From contig CALBLG010000173.1 in NCBI GenBank assembly GCA_937895975.1, positions 1 to 7,646 of the forward strand: a DNA stretch of 7,646 nucleotides, given 5' to 3'. Each line of letters starts with the position of its first letter. The stretch's first letter is position 1. The notes beneath the pieces were generated by a model. It saw nothing but the letters and a program-made list of their open reading frames with translations, was not told the DNA's origin and did no database searches. This DNA is from an uncultured Slackia sp. (GTDB lineage: Bacteria > Actinomycetota > Coriobacteriia > Coriobacteriales > Eggerthellaceae). The position numbers were made by a program, and so were the translations under genes. Positions 1-5,420 of the stretch are shown here, piece by piece.

Positions 1-76
1 TGGTGCCCCAGATAGGATTCGAACCTACGGCTTTCTGCTCCGGAGGCAGACGCTCTATCCCCTGAGCTACTGGGGC
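1..76 (-). tRNA. tRNA-Arg (anticodon CCG, reads CGG)
   Basis: The reverse complement folds as a complete cloverleaf. The acceptor stem is GCCCCAG/CTGGGGC with discriminator A73, and the CCA end is encoded in the DNA (plus-strand positions 1-3). The D stem is GCTC/GAGC. The anticodon stem is TCTGC/GCAGA around the loop CTCCGGA, which places anticodon CCG at positions 34-36. The variable loop has 5 nt, and the T arm GTAGG-TTCGAAT-CCTAT contains the standard TTCGA core and one G-U pair. CCG pairs with the arginine codon CGG. The gene is transcribed away from the methyltransferase gene, and a TATAAT box lies 16 bases upstream of its 5' end. The 3' end coincides with the window edge, so any terminator or downstream tRNA is out of view. 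Confidence 0.97.
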
Positions 77-91
77 ACATCGCAGTCGTTC

Positions 92-97
92 ATTATA
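92..97 (-). promoter_or_regulatory. -10 box of the tRNA-Arg promoter
   Basis: On the minus strand these bases read TATAAT, a perfect consensus -10 hexamer. Transcription would start about 7 bases downstream, near 84-86, giving a leader of about 9 nt before the mature tRNA, as expected for a tRNA gene. No good -35 box sits 16-18 bases upstream (the best is TTTCTC or TTCTCG around 115-121), so the -35 assignment is open. Confidence 0.5.
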
Positions 98-100
98 CGC

Positions 101-106
101 TAAAAT
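101..106 (+). promoter_or_regulatory. possible -10 box for the methyltransferase gene
   Basis: TAAAAT matches 5 of 6 bases of the -10 consensus and lies 23 bases before the start codon. A start site near 112-114 would leave a leader of about 17 nt containing only the ribosome site AGAGGA (121-126). No -35-like hexamer is visible at the right distance. The site sits beside the oppositely oriented tRNA promoter, so the two core promoters would overlap. Confidence 0.25.
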
Positions 107-129
107 GCTCGCATCGAGAAAGAGGAACC

Positions 130-1455
130 ATGGCAGAAACAATCACCATAGATCGTCTCGCATACGGCGATGCGGGCATCGGCCGCGCAGAAAGCGGGAA
201 AACCGTGTTTGTTGCCGGCGCGTGTCCCGGCGACGTTGCACATGTGGAAATCGACCGCGACAAAGGGAACTTCTACGAAGGCCACATCGTTGAACTGGTC
301 ACGCCGTCGTCCGACCGCACGCTGCCCGCGTGCCCGCTTGCGAGCGTATGCGGTGGATGCGGATGGCAGCATATTTCCTACGAGCGCCAGCTTGTCGCCA
401 AGCGCGATGCCGTGGTGTCCCAGCTGCGCCGCATTGGAGGGTTCGAGGCCGAGCGCGCCGAGCGGTTGGTGACGCCGTGCGTCCCGTCGAAGCGCCAGAT
501 GGAATATCGCAACAAGCTTGAATTCAGCTGCGCGTTCGACGCGAAGCATGGCTTTCAGATGGGTTTCCACCAAAAGGGAAGCGACAAAATTTTGGCTGCG
601 GATGCGTGCCCGCTCGCCCATAAACAGGCGCAGAAGACGCCGAAGGCTCTGCGCGGCGCCCTGCGCTACCTCACGGGTCGCGAAGATCTGGGCATCCATC
701 GCGTAGGCGTGCGTCATTCGCACCGTTCGGGCGATTTGGAAGTGGCCCTGTGGACCACGCCGGGCCCCTTCCCGCGCAATGCCGTGGCGAAAACCCTGTC
801 CACGGCGGTGAAGGCATCGTCTATCGTGCGTGTGATGACGGCCGACGCCGGCAGCGCCCGCAAGCTGAAGGGCCTAGAGATTCTGGATGGCCGCGGCTTT
901 TGGCGCGAAACGGTGGCAGGCGTCGAGCACGGCGTAAGCGCGCCATCGTTTTTCCAGGTGAACACCCCCCAGGCCGACAAGCTGGTGCAGCTTGCGCTTG
1001 ACGGCCTCGAATTAGACGAGGGCTGCGTGGCGGCCGACCTGTTCTGCGGCGTGGGCACGTTCACCATTCCGCTTGCGAAGCGCTGCGGCGGCGTGTATGC
1101 CGTGGAATCGTACGGGTCGAGCGTGCGCAATCTGCGCCATACCGTCGAGCAGGAGGGCGTCGATGTGGAGGTGATCGGCGGCGACGCCACGCGCGAACTG
1201 CCCGAGCTCGGCGAGCTTGACGCGCTGATCGTCGACCCGCCCCGAAGCGGCCTGGACAAGGCGATCATCGGATCCATCGCCGAGGCGGCTCCGCTGCGCC
1301 TGGCATACGTGAGCTGCGACCCGGCCACGTGGGCGCGCGACGCCAAGCTGCTGGAAGCGGCGGGCTTCGAGTTGATCAGCGCCACGCCGGTGGATATGTT
1401 CCCGCAAACGTTCCATGTGGAAACCGTCTCGATTTTCGCGAACAAGAACGCATAG
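130..1455 (+). CDS. rlmD: RNA (uracil-C5)-methyltransferase, RlmD/TrmA family, with TRAM domain and [4Fe-4S] cluster
   Basis: This SAM-dependent enzyme of 441 aa adds a methyl group to C5 of a specific uracil in RNA, most likely 23S rRNA. Residues 1-60 form a TRAM-type RNA-binding domain. Iron-sulfur ligands are C68, C74 and C77 (CPLASVCGGC) with C160, the RlmD-type arrangement absent from E. coli TrmA. PSFFQVN (272-278) and DLFCGVGTFTIPLA (303-316) belong to the SAM-binding fold. VDPPRSGLD (368-376) is the family signature. YVSCDP carries the catalytic nucleophile C396, and HVETV carries the general base E431. Length is normal for the family. The start at 130 is backed by AGAGGA at 121-126 and by the TRAM domain beginning at once. 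It is a single gene, divergent from tRNA-Arg. The family is certain. The target base (U1939, U747 or both, as in RlmCD enzymes, or a tRNA) cannot be read from sequence, so the symbol is provisional. Confidence 0.9.
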   Translation: MAETITIDRLAYGDAGIGRAESGKTVFVAGACPGDVAHVEIDRDKGNFYEGHIVELVTPSSDRTLPACPLASVCGGCGWQHISYERQLVAKRDAVVSQLRRIGGFEAERAERLVTPCVPSKRQMEYRNKLEFSCAFDAKHGFQMGFHQKGSDKILAADACPLAHKQAQKTPKALRGALRYLTGREDLGIHRVGVRHSHRSGDLEVALWTTPGPFPRNAVAKTLSTAVKASSIVRVMTADAGSARKLKGLEILDGRGFWRETVAGVEHGVSAPSFFQVNTPQADKLVQLALDGLELDEGCVAADLFCGVGTFTIPLAKRCGGVYAVESYGSSVRNLRHTVEQEGVDVEVIGGDATRELPELGELDALIVDPPRSGLDKAIIGSIAEAAPLRLAYVSCDPATWARDAKLLEAAGFELISATPVDMFPQTFHVETVSIFANKNA

Positions 1456-1466
1456 GACGACGTACG

Positions 1467-1506
1467 TGGGTCAAAGGCGCGAACGAGGGATTGTCCCTTT
1501 GACCCA
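1467..1506. repeat. nested palindrome, REP-like intergenic element
   Basis: An 11-bp perfect inverted repeat, TGGGTCAAAGG (1467-1477) and CCTTTGACCCA (1496-1506), encloses 18 bases. Inside and overlapping the right arm is a second perfect hairpin, AGGGA-TTG-TCCCT (1486-1498), so the two folds compete for bases 1496-1498. It begins 11 bases after the methyltransferase stop codon. No T-run follows on either strand, so it is not a standard rho-independent terminator. The GGGTCAAAGG and GGGA..TCCC words resemble palindromes mobilised by REP-associated tyrosine transposases (RAYT, Y1 family), which is an inference from resemblance. It could instead act as a 3'-end stabiliser. Only one copy is in the window. 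Confidence 0.6.
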
Positions 1507-1783
1507 AACATCGCAACAGGAAAGCCGGGCTGGGGCGCATCATAAGGCACGCCTGGAACGGTGTGCCGTTGATGGGCCCCGGCCCGGCCCTCCGCCCTGT
1601 GATTCCGTTGCGAATTTTATGGCGTGAACCTGCAGAAAGATATCTAGCGGTATCATACAAAGGCTTATGTGCTGCCAAATGCGGCAAAATAGGCGCCGCT
1701 CGCAGCATGCGATGCTTCGACTTCGCGCCACCACAAGGCGCCAGACGCAGTTTCAACGCACGACTAAGAAGGAGTTATCGACC
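1507..1783. other. intergenic region: cyclophilin upstream region and probable leader
   Basis: No convincing gene is present. The in-frame extension of the cyclophilin back to an ATG at 1667 is Arg/Gln-rich, lacks a ribosome site and is unlike the family, so it is probably untranslated. The stretch holds a GC hairpin GGGCC (1574-1578)/GGCCC (1586-1590), a short AACGG-TGTG-CCGTT hairpin (1557-1570), and an AT-richer segment around 1604-1665 that is the most promoter-like part. It then has a leader of about 120 nt with two GGCGCC palindromes. I recognise no riboswitch or T-box motif. Confidence 0.5.
1651..1656 (+). promoter_or_regulatory. candidate -10 box for the cyclophilin-TPR unit
   Basis: TATCAT matches the -10 consensus at 5 of 6 positions, in the only AT-rich patch before the cyclophilin gene. 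GATA (1639-1642) and TATC (1651-1654) form a small inverted repeat over it, which might be an operator. No -35 match is seen at 16-19 bases. TTGCGA at 1608-1613 is too far away. The call rests on position and the hexamer only. Confidence 0.25.
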
Positions 1784-2314
1784 ATGGCACTGTATACCCC
1801 CGAATACCAGCCCAACGGCAAGGAAATTGCCGTCATTAAAACCTCGAAGGGCGATATTCGCGTCCAGTTGGCCGGCAACGATGCGCCCATTCATGTGGGC
1901 AATTTCGTTGAGCTGGCTCGCAAAGGCTTCTACGACAACCTGAAGTTCCACCGCTATGTTCCCGGCTTCGTGATTCAGGGCGGCTGCCCGAATACGCGCG
2001 ACCTCGACTCCGCTCAGGTCATCGAGGCTGCCGGCAACCCGTGGGCAGGTCTTGGCACGGGCGGCCCGGGCTACTGCATCAAGCAGGAATACACCACCAA
2101 CCCGCACAACTCCCATGAAGACGGCGCGCTGGCCATGGCTCGCAGCATGAACCCCGATTCCGCTGGTTCGCAGTTCTACCTGTGCCTTGGCCCCCAGCAT
2201 AACCTCGATTCCGGCTATACCGTATTCGGCCAGACCATCGAGGGCAAAGACGTTATCGCCGAGCTGCGCGTGGGCGACGTCATCGAGACGGTCGAAATCG
2301 AGAACGCTGACTAG
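1784..2314 (+). CDS. cyclophilin-type peptidyl-prolyl cis-trans isomerase
   Basis: This single-domain cyclophilin of 176 aa catalyses cis-trans isomerisation of Xaa-Pro bonds and assists protein folding. It has no signal peptide or membrane segment, so it is cytoplasmic. Active-site features are FHR (55-57, catalytic R57), Q65 in FVIQGG, MARSMNPDSAGSQFY (118-132) and HNLDSGYTVFGQ (139-150). The ATG at 1784 is chosen because AAGGAG (1769-1774) sits at the right spacing and the family N-terminus follows. The open frame continues 39 codons upstream but is not cyclophilin-like. The loop between GG(C)P and GTGGPGY is about 20 residues longer than in classical cyclophilins (roughly 71-90). It is followed after 38 bases by the TPR protein gene, probably in the same transcript. 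The family is certain, and substrates are unknown. Confidence 0.94.
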   Translation: MALYTPEYQPNGKEIAVIKTSKGDIRVQLAGNDAPIHVGNFVELARKGFYDNLKFHRYVPGFVIQGGCPNTRDLDSAQVIEAAGNPWAGLGTGGPGYCIKQEYTTNPHNSHEDGALAMARSMNPDSAGSQFYLCLGPQHNLDSGYTVFGQTIEGKDVIAELRVGDVIETVEIENAD

Positions 2315-2319
2315 CGTTT

Positions 2320-2335
2320 CCCCTCGAGGGTTTTT
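2320..2335 (+). terminator. weak terminator-like palindrome after the cyclophilin gene
   Basis: CCCTCGAGGG (2321-2330) is a 10-base palindrome followed directly by TTTTT (2331-2335). As a hairpin it has only about three G-C pairs around a four-base loop, so at best it would cause partial termination or pausing. Some read-through into the TPR gene, whose ribosome site starts within 10 bases, is likely. Confidence 0.25.
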
Positions 2336-2352
2336 AAGGAAGACAGGAATTC

Positions 2353-3738
2353 ATGGACAACCAATACGTAGCTCAGGCGCAGGCCGCATATAAGTCGCGC
2401 GATTTCCAGGCCGCGAGCCAAGCGTTCGTGCAGCTGCTCCAAGATCCCAGCGTGCCGAAAGGCCCGGGCGATTTGGGCTATCTGTACCACCAGCTGGGCA
2501 ACTGCCTGCTGCAATTGAAAGATTTCGACGGCGCCATCGAATCGTACACGCAGTCCACGGCCGATTCGGCTTACGACGCGTGCGGCGCCGTGAACTGCAA
2601 CTTGGGCAAGGCGTATGCCTTCAAGCACGATTACGAGAACGCGGTGTCGCATTTCGAAATCGCCACGTCTGACGCGAAGTACGATTCTCCGTACAAAGCA
2701 TATCTGGGCATGGGCAACGCGCTTCTGAAGCTCGGCAAAAACGCCGAGGCGGGCGTGGCCTTCCGCGAGGCCGCCCTTGATTCGCGCAACCCCGACCCCA
2801 GCAAGGCGCTGCTGAACCTGGGCGTGTGCTTTATGGCGCTGAATCGTCCGGCCGATGCCGTGTCGTCGTACGAAAGCGCGCTGCAGTTCGACATGGACGC
2901 GGCAACGCGCAACAAGATGTACGCGAACCTTGGCCAGGCTTATGTGGCTTTGGGCCAGATGCAGAAGGCCATGAACGCGTTCGAGAACGCGCTGGCCGAC
3001 AAGACGTATTTCCTCAGCGAATCGGCCAGCGTCGATTACGCCCAGGCTGCGAAGTGCATGGCCACCGGCACCATCGCCATGCCCCCCATCGGGCAACAGG
3101 CTCCTGCCCCTGCTCAGGCGAAGGCGGAAGAGGGCGGCTCCGACATGTCGGGCCTCGATGTGCCTGCCGATGGCGTTCCCACGCAAGACGATAACTACAG
3201 CATGGAACCCTATGCCGACCCGCAGTACTATCCGGCTGAAGCCTACGGCTACGAGCCCGTCGACAACTACAATTCCGGCGACGAGCGCTTCTTCAACGCG
3301 AGCGATGAAGAACTCGAGCGCTACTCGAAAGGCATTGCCAAGCAAGACCGCAAGCGTCGCAACGTTGGTCTGAAGATTCTGGTCGCGTTTTTCGTGCTGC
3401 TGCTGTTGGCCGCGGGCGCAGGAGTGTTCCTGTACACGCAGGGCTATGGCTATCCCACGCAAGAAACTGTCGTTAAAGAGCTGTTCGCCAACACGAACAA
3501 CGCCTCCTACTTCGTGCCCACCATGAGCTCCGATTCGGTCGACTCCGCGATGCGCGGCGTCGTGTCCGATTCCAACGTCACCATCGACGGCGTCGACAAA
3601 TCCATGTCGAATTCCACGGTGCACGTGACGGCTTCCACCTCCGAGGGCGGGGACGTGTCCTATACCGTTTCCATGGTGCGAGACATGCTGGGCTGGAAGG
3701 TTTCCGGCATCGAAATGTCGTTTGCCTCGCAACAATAA
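2353..3738 (+). CDS. TPR-repeat protein with one transmembrane helix and a C-terminal extracytoplasmic domain
   Basis: I recognise the architecture but no named function for this 461-aa protein. About six tetratricopeptide repeats cover residues 4-220, roughly 4-31, 39-71, 78-110, 112-146, 150-182 and 187-219. Typical signatures include LGNCLLQLKDFDGAIESY and ANLGQAYVALGQMQKAMNAF. A capping helix (222-240) follows. Residues 245-315 form a low-complexity linker rich in Pro, Ala, Asp and Tyr. A basic stretch, KQDRKRR (330-336), precedes one hydrophobic helix (about 339-361). By the positive-inside rule the TPR part is cytoplasmic and the last 100 residues lie outside. That tail, rich in Ser, Thr and Val and ending in GWKVSGIEMSF, resembles small alpha+beta envelope domains in general pattern only. 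There is no N-terminal signal peptide. Ribosome sites are AAGGA (2336-2340) and AGGA (2345-2348). A role as scaffold for an envelope complex is an inference. Confidence 0.85.
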   Translation: MDNQYVAQAQAAYKSRDFQAASQAFVQLLQDPSVPKGPGDLGYLYHQLGNCLLQLKDFDGAIESYTQSTADSAYDACGAVNCNLGKAYAFKHDYENAVSHFEIATSDAKYDSPYKAYLGMGNALLKLGKNAEAGVAFREAALDSRNPDPSKALLNLGVCFMALNRPADAVSSYESALQFDMDAATRNKMYANLGQAYVALGQMQKAMNAFENALADKTYFLSESASVDYAQAAKCMATGTIAMPPIGQQAPAPAQAKAEEGGSDMSGLDVPADGVPTQDDNYSMEPYADPQYYPAEAYGYEPVDNYNSGDERFFNASDEELERYSKGIAKQDRKRRNVGLKILVAFFVLLLLAAGAGVFLYTQGYGYPTQETVVKELFANTNNASYFVPTMSSDSVDSAMRGVVSDSNVTIDGVDKSMSNSTVHVTASTSEGGDVSYTVSMVRDMLGWKVSGIEMSFASQQ

Positions 3739-3743
3739 TCGTC

Positions 3744-3795
3744 GCATCGCCCGGGAAACCGGGCTGCAAAACGCGGGTCGCGCACGCGTCCCGCG
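3744..3795 (+). other. tandem stable hairpins between the TPR gene and ndk
   Basis: Hairpin 1 has arms GCA (3744-3746) and TGC (3765-3767), a two-base bulge, then GCCCGG/CCGGGC (3749-3754/3759-3764) closed by a GAAA tetraloop, which is a GNRA loop. Hairpin 2 is CGCGGG-T-CGCG-CA-CGCG-T-CCCGCG (3772-3795), symmetric apart from a single T-T mismatch. A T5 run (3809-3813) occurs 13 bases after hairpin 2, too far for a standard terminator. The pair lies 6-57 bases after the TPR stop and 38 bases before the ndk start. It may limit read-through, protect the upstream 3' end, or shape the ndk leader. Confidence 0.6.
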
Positions 3796-3833
3796 CTGAA
3801 TAGAGCCGTTTTTCTTCAAGAAAGGGAACAATC

Positions 3834-4241
3834 ATGGCAATTGAAAAGACCTACTCCATGCTCAAGCCCGACGCCGTGCGCAATCGCCACATCGGCGAAA
3901 TCGTGAACCGCATCGAGCGCGCTGGCCTCACCATCGAGCGCATGGAGCTGGCCAACGTCACCCCCGAGCAGGCTGCCGCCAACTACGCCGAGCACGAGGG
4001 CAAGCCCTTCTACAACGGCCTGATCGAGTACATCACCAGCGGCCCCGTTGTGAAGATGGTCGTTTCCGGCGAAGGCGCCATCAAGAAGATGCGCACCCTC
4101 ATGGGCGCCACCAACCCGGCGGAAGCTGCCCCTGGCACGATTCGTGGCGATTTCGGCCTCATTATGGACGAGAATGTCATTCATGGCTCCGACTCGCCCG
4201 AGTCTGCCGAGCGTGAAATCGGCATCTTCTTCGGCGCGTAA
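3834..4241 (+). CDS. ndk: nucleoside diphosphate kinase
   Basis: This cytoplasmic enzyme of 135 aa transfers the gamma phosphate of ATP to nucleoside diphosphates through a phosphohistidine intermediate, balancing (d)NTP pools. The phosphorylated residue is H117 in NVIHGSDS (114-121), the family signature. K11 in the KPDAV motif, Y51, GATNP (91-95) and R104 in GTIRGDF are the conserved nucleotide- and phosphate-binding residues. The length is that of ordinary bacterial Ndk. The start ATG follows AAGAAAGGGA (3818-3827). The gene stands between the hairpin pair upstream and a strong terminator downstream, so it is probably expressed alone or with partial read-through from the TPR gene. No promoter motif could be assigned with confidence. 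Confidence 0.98.
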   Translation: MAIEKTYSMLKPDAVRNRHIGEIVNRIERAGLTIERMELANVTPEQAAANYAEHEGKPFYNGLIEYITSGPVVKMVVSGEGAIKKMRTLMGATNPAEAAPGTIRGDFGLIMDENVIHGSDSPESAEREIGIFFGA

Positions 4242-4258
4242 TCGTACGTGCGCTTTGG

Positions 4259-4294
4259 GAAGCGTTGGCGGAGTGCCAGCGCTTCTCTTTTTTT
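4259..4294 (+). terminator. rho-independent terminator of ndk
   Basis: An 11-bp stem, GAAGCGTTGGC (4259-4269) with GCCAGCGCTTC (4275-4285), contains one G-U pair and a 5-base loop, GGAGT. It is followed at once by TCTTTTTTT (4286-4294). It lies 18 bases after the ndk stop and should isolate ndk from the hydrogenase operon, which begins 55 bases later. The operon promoter would then have to lie within or around 4260-4349, where I see no good -10/-35 pair. Confidence 0.93.
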
Positions 4295-4337
4295 GCGGGC
4301 ATGTCGGCAGGCCAAACTCGCTTTCACTGTTGGATTG

Positions 4338-4346
4338 AAGGAGGAG
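4338..4346 (+). promoter_or_regulatory. ribosome binding site that fixes the GTG start of the hydrogenase beta gene
   Basis: AAGGAGGAG is an almost ideal Shine-Dalgarno sequence. It leaves only a few bases before GTG at 4350. The alternative in-frame ATG at 4248 has no ribosome site, would run through the ndk terminator, and would add 34 residues with no match to the family, so GTG is the start. Confidence 0.85.
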
Positions 4347-4349
4347 CCT

Positions 4350-5420
4350 GTGCTCTACCGCATCATCGATGCCGGCGACGTGCCTTCGCTCATCCGGGCC
4401 TTCATGGATTCGTACGAACTTGTGGCGCCGGTCAAGCGCGACCAGGGTCACGTGTTCGACATCATCGAAGATCCGAGCGAAGTGGTGCTCGATTATTCAA
4501 CCACTATCGCGTCTCCCAAGAAGTATTTTTTGCCTCCGCGCGAGGTGCTGTTCAAATTCAACGTGGCCCACAACGACGTCGACGATTACGAGCTCGACGT
4601 GAAGCCGCGCGTTCTGTTCGGCGTTCACCCTTGTGATATGAACGCCATCGAAAAGCTCGACTCCGTTTTCATCGACGGGCGTTATCCCGACCCGTACTAC
4701 CGAGCCCGCCGCGAGGCGACGCTCATCGTGGGCATTGGCTGCACGCCGTCGAGCTCTTGCTTCTGCCATCGCATGGATGCCGACGAGCCGCCAGCGGGCT
4801 ACGATTTGTTCTTGCAAGATTTGGGCGATCGCTTCTGGGTTTCCATCTCTTCGGTTGCCGCCGCCGAAATTCTTGAAGAATCTACCACGCTGCGCGAAGC
4901 GACCGACGAAGACCGCGCCGCGTTCGCCGCCGCAACGCGCCGCCGCAACGAGGCGTTTTCGTCTGACATTCCTTTCGTGCAAGACGTCGCGATGCTGATG
5001 GACACCTATCACTCCGATCCATTCTGGGCCGAACTGGGCTCGCGCTGCCTGAATTGCACCGCATGCGCATCGGTATGCCCCACCTGCATGTGCTTCGACA
5101 TTGTCGACGAATTGACGTTCGACGGCAAAACGGGCGAGCGCGTGCGCACGTGGGATTGCTGCACGAGCCCGCAGTTCGCCGTGGTTGCGGGCGGCCATAA
5201 TTTCCGTCAAACCGAGCGCGAGCGCGTGCGCCATCGCATGTATCACAAGCTCAACGGCTTCAAGGAAAAGCACGGCAGCATGCTGTGCGTTGGCTGCGGC
5301 CGCTGCGTCGACGCATGCAAAACGGGCATCAGCCCCATCGAAGTGCTGAAATTCTTCGACGAGAAAACGCGCGGCGCGCACGACACGCAGGCGGGGAAGG
5401 GGGCAAGCCATGGCGAATAG
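4350..5420 (+). CDS. hydB: group 3b [NiFe] hydrogenase beta subunit, 4Fe-4S electron-transfer protein (HydB/AsrA-like)
   Basis: This 356-aa iron-sulfur subunit passes electrons between the hydrogenase small subunit and the flavoprotein gamma subunit. It belongs to the family shared by sulfhydrogenase beta (HydB, HyhB, ShyB) and anaerobic sulfite reductase AsrA. The C-terminal part carries two ferredoxin-type [4Fe-4S] motifs: C233, C236, C239, C243 (CLNCTACASVC, then PTCMCFD) and C313, C316, C319, C323 (CVGCGRCVDAC). The N-terminal half is the family domain with VHPCDMNAI (92-100) and GIGCTPSSSCFCHRMD (128-143), whose Cys131, Cys137 and Cys139 plus Cys95 could hold a further cluster. Start is GTG at 4350, set by AAGGAGGAG. 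It is the first gene of the operon, and its end overlaps the gamma gene by 11 bases, indicating translational coupling. AsrA is the main alternative, but the neighbours are hydrogenase subunits and no siroheme subunit is present. Confidence 0.92.
   Translation: MLYRIIDAGDVPSLIRAFMDSYELVAPVKRDQGHVFDIIEDPSEVVLDYSTTIASPKKYFLPPREVLFKFNVAHNDVDDYELDVKPRVLFGVHPCDMNAIEKLDSVFIDGRYPDPYYRARREATLIVGIGCTPSSSCFCHRMDADEPPAGYDLFLQDLGDRFWVSISSVAAAEILEESTTLREATDEDRAAFAAATRRRNEAFSSDIPFVQDVAMLMDTYHSDPFWAELGSRCLNCTACASVCPTCMCFDIVDELTFDGKTGERVRTWDCCTSPQFAVVAGGHNFRQTERERVRHRMYHKLNGFKEKHGSMLCVGCGRCVDACKTGISPIEVLKFFDEKTRGAHDTQAGKGASHGE

Noticed and set aside
1..76. tRNA gene as an attachment site for an integrated element
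   Set aside because: No integrase gene or repeated tRNA 3' fragment appears in the window, and the tRNA 3' end is at the window edge, so there is nothing to support it.
1467..1506. Rho-independent terminator for the methyltransferase gene
   Set aside because: The stem is followed by AACATCGC with no T-run, the 18-base loop is long, and an inner hairpin competes with it.
1667..1783. A 39-residue N-terminal extension of the cyclophilin that could be a targeting peptide
   Set aside because: It lacks a ribosome site and a hydrophobic core, while the ATG at 1784 has a strong AAGGAG site and begins the family sequence.
2311..3831. A 506-codon open frame on the minus strand, antisense to the whole TPR gene
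   Set aside because: Its translation is rich in Arg, His, Gly and Val with no recognisable domain, as expected for the mirror frame of a GC-rich gene with strong third-position bias. The plus-strand gene has clear TPR repeats and a membrane helix.
4248..4349. Upstream ATG start for the hydrogenase beta subunit
   Set aside because: The extra 34 codons span the ndk terminator hairpin and U-tract and have no ribosome site; GTG at 4350 has an ideal one.
3816..4451. Minus-strand open frame of 211 codons across ndk and its terminator
   Set aside because: It lies opposite an unmistakable ndk, runs through a rho-independent terminator, and shows no family motif.
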